Positions 58,088 through 64,000 of a DNA stretch of 64,000 nt are shown here, piece by piece. The notes under the pieces were generated by a model. The model had not been told where the DNA came from, did not search any database, and saw only the letters and a list, made by a program, of their open reading frames with translations. Both the position numbers and the translations under genes were made by a program. Positions within the stretch are counted from its first letter, which is position 1. Each line of letters starts with the position of its first letter. The DNA is from Ianthella basta (lineage: Eukaryota > Porifera > Demospongiae > Verongiida > Ianthellidae), in NCBI GenBank assembly GCA_964019415.1, contig OZ025880.1:7494585-7558584 (forward strand), read 5' to 3'.

Positions 58088-59052
58088 GTAGGAGGTCCAG
58101 TGCATCTGGTAGGGGGTCCAGTGCATTCTGTAGGGGGTCCAGTGCATTCTGTAGGGGGACCAGTGCATTCTGTAGGGGGTCCAGTACATCTTGTAGTGGG
58201 TCAAGTGCAATCTGTAGGGGGTCTAGTGCATCCTGTAGGGGGGTCCAGTGCATTCTGTAAGGGGTCCAATGCATTCTGTAGGGGGTCCAGTGCATCTTGT
58301 AGGGGGTAAAGTGTAAACTGTAAGGGTCCCGTGCATCTTGCAGGGGGTCCAGTGCATTCTGTAGGGGGTGCCGTGCATCCTGTAGGGTGTCCAGTGCATT
58401 CTGTAGGGGGTCCAGTGCATCCTGTAGGGGTCCAGTGCATTCTGTAGGGGGTCCAGTGTATCTTGTAAGGGGTCCAGTGCATCTAGTAGGGGGTCCGTAG
58501 GGGGTCCAGTGCTCCTGTAGAGTTCCAGTGCATTCTGTAGGGAGTCCAGTGTATCTTGTAGGGAATCCAGTGCATCTAGTAGGGGGTCCAGTGCATCTTG
58601 TAGGGGGTCAAGTGCATCCTGTAGGGGTCCAGTGCATCTAGTAGGGGGCCCAGTGCATCTAGTAGGGGGTCCAGTGCATCTTGTAGGGGGTCTAGTGCAT
58701 ATTGTAAGGGTCCAGTGCATATTTTAGGGGGTCCAGTGCATCTTGTTGGGGGTCCAATGCGTCTTGAAAGGGGTCCAGTGCATCTAGTAGGGGGTCCTGT
58801 GCATTCTGTAGGGGATGCAGTGCATCTAGTAGGGGGTCCAGTGCATTCTGTAGGGGATTCAGTGCATTTTACAGGAGGTTCAGTTAATCTTGTAGGGGGT
58901 CCAGTGCATCTTGTAGGGGGTCCTGTGCATCTTGAAGGGGGTCCAGTGCATCTTGTAAGGGGTCCAGTGTATTCTGTAGGGTGTCCAGTGCATCCTGTAG
59001 GGGGTTTAGTGCATTTTGTAGGATTCCAGTGCATCTTGTTGGGGGCCCAGTT
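58088..59052. repeat. satellite A block 5
   Basis: About 46 units of the 21-bp family. The segment with GTAAAGTGTAAACTGTAAGG at about 58,306 also occurs in block 2 (GTAAAGTGTAAACTCTAAGG at about 50,676), marking homologous blocks. Confidence 0.95.
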
Positions 59053-60685
59053 CATCTTGCTTCATCTTGCCTTGTCTTTCCTCATCTTCCCTCATCTAGC
59101 GTCATCTTTCTTCATCTTTTCTCATCTTGTCTCATCTTTCCTCATTTTTCCTCATTTTTCTTCATCTTGTGTCATCTCGTCTCATCTTTCCTCATCTTGC
59201 TTCATCTTGCCTCATTTTGCCTCATCTTTCTTCATCTTGTCTCATCTTGTCTCATCTATCCTCATCTTGCCTCATCTTGTCTCACATTGCCTCGTCTTGC
59301 TTCATCTATCCTCATCTTGTCTCATCTTGTCTTATCTTTCCTCATCTATCCTTATCTTGTCTCATCTTGCCTTGTCTTGCTTCATCTTGCCTCATCTTAC
59401 CTCATCTTGCTTCATCTTACCTCATTTTGCTTCATCTTGCTTCATCTTGCTTCCTCTTGCTTTATCTTTCCTCATCTTGCTTCATCCTGCCGCATCTTTC
59501 CTCATCTTGATTCATCTTTCCTAATCTTGCTTCATCTTACCCAGTCTTGCCTCATCTTGCCTCATCATGCCTCATCTTGCTTTATCTTTCCGCATCTTAC
59601 CTCATCTTACCTCATATTAGTTCATCTTGCTTCATCTTGCCTCGTCTTGCCTCATCTTGCCGCATCTTCCTTCACGTTGCATTGTCTTATTCATCTTACC
59701 TCATCTTGCTTCATATTACTTCATCTTGCCGCATCTTGCTGCATCTTTCCTCATCTTGCTTCATCTTGCTTCATGTTGCTTCGTCATGCTTCATCTTTCC
59801 TCATCTTGCTTCATCTTACTTTATCTTGGTGCATTTTGCTTCATCTTGCCGCATCTTACCTCATCTTGTCTCATCTTGCCTCATCCTTCTTTATCCTTCC
59901 TCATCTTACCTAATCTTGCCTCATCTTGATTCATATTGCCTCATCTTGCTTAATCTTGATTTATCTTTCGTCATCTTACTTAATCTTGCCTCATCTTGCC
60001 TCATCTTGTCTCATCTTCCTCATCTTTCCTCATCTTACCTCATCTTGTCTCATCTTGCCTCATCCTGCTTTATCCTTCCCCATCTTACCTAATCTTGCCT
60101 CATCTTGCTTCATCTTACCTCATCTTGTCTCATCTTACCTCATCTTGTCTCATCTTGCCTCATCTTGCTTCATCCTAATGTTGCCTCATCTTGCTTCATC
60201 CTGCCTCATCTTGCTTCATCTTGCCTCATCTTGCTTCATCTTGCTATATCTTTCCTCATCTTTCCTCATCTTGCCTCATCTTGTCTCATCTTGCCTCATC
60301 TTGTCTCATCTTCCTCATCTTTCCTCAGCTTGCTTCATCTTGCCGCATCTAGCTTCATCTTACTTCATCTTGCCTCATCTTGCCTGATCTTGCTGCATCT
60401 TGCTTCATCTTCTCTCATCTCGCTTCATCTTACCTTACCTTGCTTCATCTTGCCTCTATTTCCAGCATCTTGCCTCATCTGGCTTCATCTTGCCTCATCT
60501 TGCCGCATCTTTCCTCATCCTGTTTCATCTTGCCTCATATTGCCTCACCTTTTTTCATCTTGCCTCATCTTGCTTCATCTTCCCTCATCTTTCCTTATCT
60601 TGCTTCATCTTACCCAGTCTTGCCTCATTTTGCCTCATCATGCCTCATCTTGCTTCATCTTGCTGCATCTTGTAGGTCCAGTGCA
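59053..60685. repeat. satellite B block 5 and terminal A remnant
   Basis: 10-bp family to about 60,671, then a single A-type remnant, CATCTTGTAGGTCCAGTGCA, before the AT-rich region. Confidence 0.95.
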
Positions 60686-62370
60686 TATACAAATACAAAA
60701 ACTTGGACCTACAAAGAATTAGACATGTAAAAAGCTTTTAGAGACAAAAATTAAAAGCAGAACAAGTTTGAAAATGCAAAAAATGAAAAGATCTAAAAAA
60801 TAATATGTTTTATAAATACAAAATGAACACATTAAAGAAGCAAAATTTAGAGACAGTAAAACATGTTTAAAAATATTATGAATTTGAAAAAGTAAAAAAT
60901 TAACAAAAATGTTTTTGAGAATTTAATAAATTTAGGAGACAAAAACATATTTAGACTAGCAAAAAGTTCTAAAGATACAAAACATTTAGGCATAAAAAAT
61001 GATTTAAATACAAATACGAGATACAAATTTTCTTACAGATACAAAATTTTGAGGCAAATAAATTGTTCAAAAATACAAAATATTGGTCACTAAAAACTTA
61101 AATAAATTTTTTTTAAAAATAATAAAGTATTTAAAACGCATAAAATTTAAAGATAGAAGAAAATGTTTCAAGATATAAAATATTTTAGAAACAAAATATA
61201 AATTTAAAACATTTTTGGGCATTCAAAAAATTTGGTCAGAATATTTAAAAGTAAACTAGAAAAAAATTGAAAAATATTAAAATAGATGCGCAAACAACAT
61301 GGAAATACAAAAATTAGACTTACAAAAAAATTGGACATGCAAAAATTAGACTCAGTATTCACCATGCACAAACTTGCCCACAGCAGAAAGTCCATTCATA
61401 AATAATTTCTATGCCAGCATCGGCAGTGTATGGTCATGTGCACTTCAAAATTAAAGTCCAGGGAATGTACATTTCTAAGGCTCAACAATGAAAAAGAATT
61501 GACGTGGCAGGTGCTAAAGATCTGATTGTGTGCATATATGTACATGCTTGTGTATGTACATGTGTATAAGAATTCTTAACGATAAAATAAGATTGAAAAA
61601 CATGTTTATAAATGCAAAAATAGAGAATGAAAAAAATTAAAAGAAAACATTTTGAGCATACAGAAAATTTGGACAATAAAGGTTTTGCAGATACACAAAT
61701 TTAGAGGTAGAAGAACATGAAGATACAAAGTTTTAGAAACAAAACTTAAATAAAAAAATTTGAAAATACAAAAAACATTTTAAGAAAAAATGTAGAGACA
61801 AAGCATGTTTGGAGATATAAAAAATTGAATAACTAAAAAATTAATTTTTTGAAAATGCAAAAAATTTGGAGACAAAACCATTTCTGGCATATCAAAAAAA
61901 GTAAAAGTAAAGTAATTCAGATGAAGAAAAATTGTAAATACAAAAATAATACTCAAACATTTTGAAAATACAAAAAATTGAACCTACAAAAAATTGGTCA
62001 TGCAAAGATTATTAAAGTGCAAAATTGTAGAGGTAGAAGTACTTAATTGTAGATACATAAAATTATAAAAACTTAAAAGAAAAAGTTTGAAAATGCAAAA
62101 AATACATTGAAGATGCAAAAATTTAGAGACAAAAAACATGTATAAAATTTTGGGAAAATTTATCAAAAATGTTGTTGAGAATACAATAAATTTTGGTGAT
62201 GAGGAAACAATTTTTGCAGCATCAAAAAATTTCAAGATACAAAATAATTTAGATGCATGAAATGTTTTAAATACTAAAAAAGAAACATAAAAACTTTGCG
62301 AATATAAAAAATTGAACATACAAAAATTGGGCATGTTAAAATGTTTCAAAGATAAAATATATTAATTTCC
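60686..62370. repeat. AT-rich degenerate repeat region
   Basis: Strongly A-rich plus strand made of diverged phrases such as ATACAAAAAATTGGACATGC, TTAGAGACAAAA and AGTAGAAGAACATG in recurring order. A phrase like TTGGACCTACAAA...GACATG recurs at about 60,703, 61,308, 61,978 and 62,308. A small unique island with TG/TA repeats lies at 61,380-61,580. No gene seen. Confidence 0.75.
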
Positions 62371-62925
62371 CTAATTAAATCCGCTGCAAAGTGACATTGA
62401 TAAATGGAACTTCTCTCCCTACCCCAGATAGTTGCGCATCTTATAACTCTTCCCAGGAGCATCTGATCGTAAGCAATCACATGGAAAAGTTAGATCTCTT
62501 TCTTGACTTTCAAATCACCCTTCATCGTGTCAGCGCCACAAGCTCACTTGCCATACGAAGCTTTGCTGAGAAGGCTTATTGCCAGCTTCATGGGCAGCCA
62601 TTGTCACATGACTTTCCAATGACACCCTGTTAAAATGTCATAACACTTTGAGTGGAACTTTGGGAAACGACTGCGTAACCAGCCTAAAACGCGCGCTAAT
62701 GTCTAGCTGCCAGCAGGAACGATTAGCTTCGTGATTGAAGCAGATTTGTGCGACAAGTCCAGCTTTATTGTACAATTTGTCTTGCCAATTACGTGCACAT
62801 CACATGCCGTCACATGCATAACCACGGTAACGTCAAAGAATGTAATAAAACCGCACGGTTCACGCCAAGATAAACTACTTTGTTTACATATGCCATGTCC
62901 CACATGCGTGTAGAGGGAAGAGTGC
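62371..62925. other. unique island between AT-rich repeats
   Basis: Balanced composition. An 80-codon plus-strand frame (62,391-62,633) includes SLPTPDSCASYNSSQEHLIV, but I recognise no family and no supporting exon. Nothing else is supported. Confidence 0.35.
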
Positions 62926-63146
62926 ATCCTGTACGGGGTGCAGAGAATCTTGAAGGGGGTCCAGTGCATTTCAAGTGCATCCTGGCGAGGGTCCACTACC
63001 TCTTGTAGGGGGTCCAGTGCATTTCATAAGGGGTCCAGTGCATCTTATAGAGGTCCAGTGCATCCTATGTAGGGTCCCGTTCATCCTGTATAGGGTGGTA
63101 AAGTGCATTATTTGGGGGTCAAGTGCATCTAGTAAGAACTCCAGTG
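62926..63146. repeat. degenerate outlying copy of satellite A
   Basis: About ten diverged units with GGGGTCCAGTGCATTTCA and GGTCCAGTGCATCTTATA, about 2.3 kb beyond the main array. Confidence 0.88.
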
Positions 63147-63380
63147 AAGAACATGTTTGAAGATATAAAAATTGGAAAACTAAAAATTTAAAAACTTTTT
63201 AAAAATACAAAAAATGGAGATAAAAACATTTCCAGCATAACAAAAAATGTACAAGTAATGCAATAGAGATACTCAAACATTTTAGGAATACAAAAAACTG
63301 GACCTGCAAAATAATTAAACATGTAAAAAGTTTTTAGAGACAAAATTAGAAGTAGAAGAACATGAAATAATGGCTAAAAA
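63147..63380. repeat. AT-rich degenerate repeat, same type as 60.7-62.4 kb
   Basis: Contains the same phrases (GGACCTGCAAAATAATTAAA, TTAGAGACAAAATTAGAAGT) as the left AT-rich block. Confidence 0.7.
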
Positions 63381-63384
63381 ATGA

Positions 63385-63760
63385 GGCATTTTTGCCAGGT
63401 GGCCCAAAAATACAGGAAGTGGCCCAAAATGAGGTTTGGTTTTTCACATAGATTAAGTTTAAATAAGGTAAAAATTTTTGCCAGGGGCTCAAAATAAGTA
63501 GCAAAATAAAGCAAATTTTTGAAGGATGACCTAAAAATGCAGAAAGTGCCTAAAATGAGATTTGGTTCTTCACATAGATGAAATTAAAATGCGATTAAAT
63601 TTTGACAAGTGGCCCAAAAATGAAGATAGTGGCCCAAAATGAGGTCTAGTTCTTCACATAGATGAGGTTAAAATGTAATTAAATTTTGCTAAGTGGCCCA
63701 AAGATGAAAATGGTGGCCCAAAATGAGGGCTAGTTCTTCACATGAATGAGGGTTGGGGTT
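63385..63760. repeat. tandem repeat of about 82 bp, four diverged units
   Basis: Shared phrases are GTGGCCCAAAATGAGGT, GGTTCTTCACATAGATGA and AATTAAATTTTG. Copies of CACATAGAT/CACATGAAT lie at about 63,446, 63,575, 63,655 and 63,738. Confidence 0.85.
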
Positions 63761-64000
63761 AGGGTATGTTTTGATGTATTAATACATTTTTTGTGAATTA
63801 AACAGTTTTGAATTTTGCCCGTCCTTAATTTCATATAAATTTCTGATAAAATATTGAATAAGAAATATAATACAGAATAAAAAACTATTGCTTTATTTAA
63901 ACAATTTTGAATTGAAATAGAAATAGTTATTGAAGACGCATTTGGTGTAAACCACTTTTTAATGTGAAAATCTTAAATTAGTAGTGTAAATTCAAACATT
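63761..64000. other. AT-rich sequence, nothing recognised
   Basis: A-rich, no open frame or repeat unit that I can support. Confidence 0.3.

Noticed and set aside
45421..59055. Heptapeptide-repeat frames (SSASCRG, PVHLVGG, MHWTPYK)
   Set aside because: A 21-bp DNA repeat automatically gives seven-residue periodic frames; no conserved gene structure.
47922..60722. Open frames up to about 716 codons encoding LASSCFILPH-type repeats
   Set aside because: The 10-bp satellite lacks stops on the plus strand in any frame; the same frames appear in every block and have no coding signature or start context.
62391..62633. An 80-codon open frame as a gene
   Set aside because: No recognised family, no neighbouring exon and a length expected by chance.
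63745..63775. Telomere-like GGGTTGGGGTTAGGGT
   Set aside because: One short degenerate string in AT-rich DNA, not a tandem TTAGGG array.

Overview
The window is nuclear DNA from an animal. It has multi-exon genes with short GT-AG introns, metazoan protein families (RME-8, Rab3GAP catalytic subunit, SLC35F5, PRELI), dinucleotide microsatellites, non-LTR and hAT-like element remnants, and no bacterial operon features. Compact housekeeping genes beside kilobases of satellite would fit a sponge or another early-branching invertebrate; that placement is inference, and no species can be named.

Positions 1-37,500 form a gene-dense arm. The first exon of a cytosolic-type acetyl-CoA acetyltransferase runs off the left edge (minus strand). 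After a 79-bp hairpin satellite (1.3-2.8 kb) come DNAJC13/RME-8 (minus, 3.2-20.3 kb, full length), then a 135-bp divergent promoter and an intronless archaemetzincin (plus). SLC35F5, RAB3GAP1, ZC3H15 and a PRELID1-like gene follow, all on the plus strand with small gaps. I rebuilt in-frame exon chains for four of these: SLC35F5 (11 exons, 577 aa), RAB3GAP1 (17 exons, 1,143 aa), ZC3H15 (8 exons, 412 aa) and PRELID1 (6 exons, 176 aa). The products act in endosomal sorting (RME-8), Rab3/Rab18 control (RAB3GAP1), solute transport (SLC35F5), translation-factor GTPase stabilisation (ZC3H15) and mitochondrial lipid transfer (PRELI). They are housekeeping neighbours, not one pathway.

The introns are packed with minisatellites. 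In many of them the first repeat unit starts at, or contains, the authentic 5' splice site. G-rich arrays follow donors and C-rich arrays precede acceptors on the sense strand, for genes on both strands. This is the most unusual pattern I see.

Positions 37,500-45,400 hold decayed material: 21-bp-type minisatellites, an Ig-like fragment, a PNPLA8-like pseudogene with three in-frame stops, a 5'-truncated LINE with a mutated catalytic box, and a broken PARP4-like gene.

Positions 45,400-60,700 are a composite satellite. A 21-bp family (core TCCAGTGCATC) alternates with a 10-bp family (TCATCTTGCC) in about five A/B blocks with recurrent junctions, and one A block is interrupted by a 1,000-bp hAT-like element. 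Positions 60,700-64,000 are AT-rich degenerate repeats around a small unique island.
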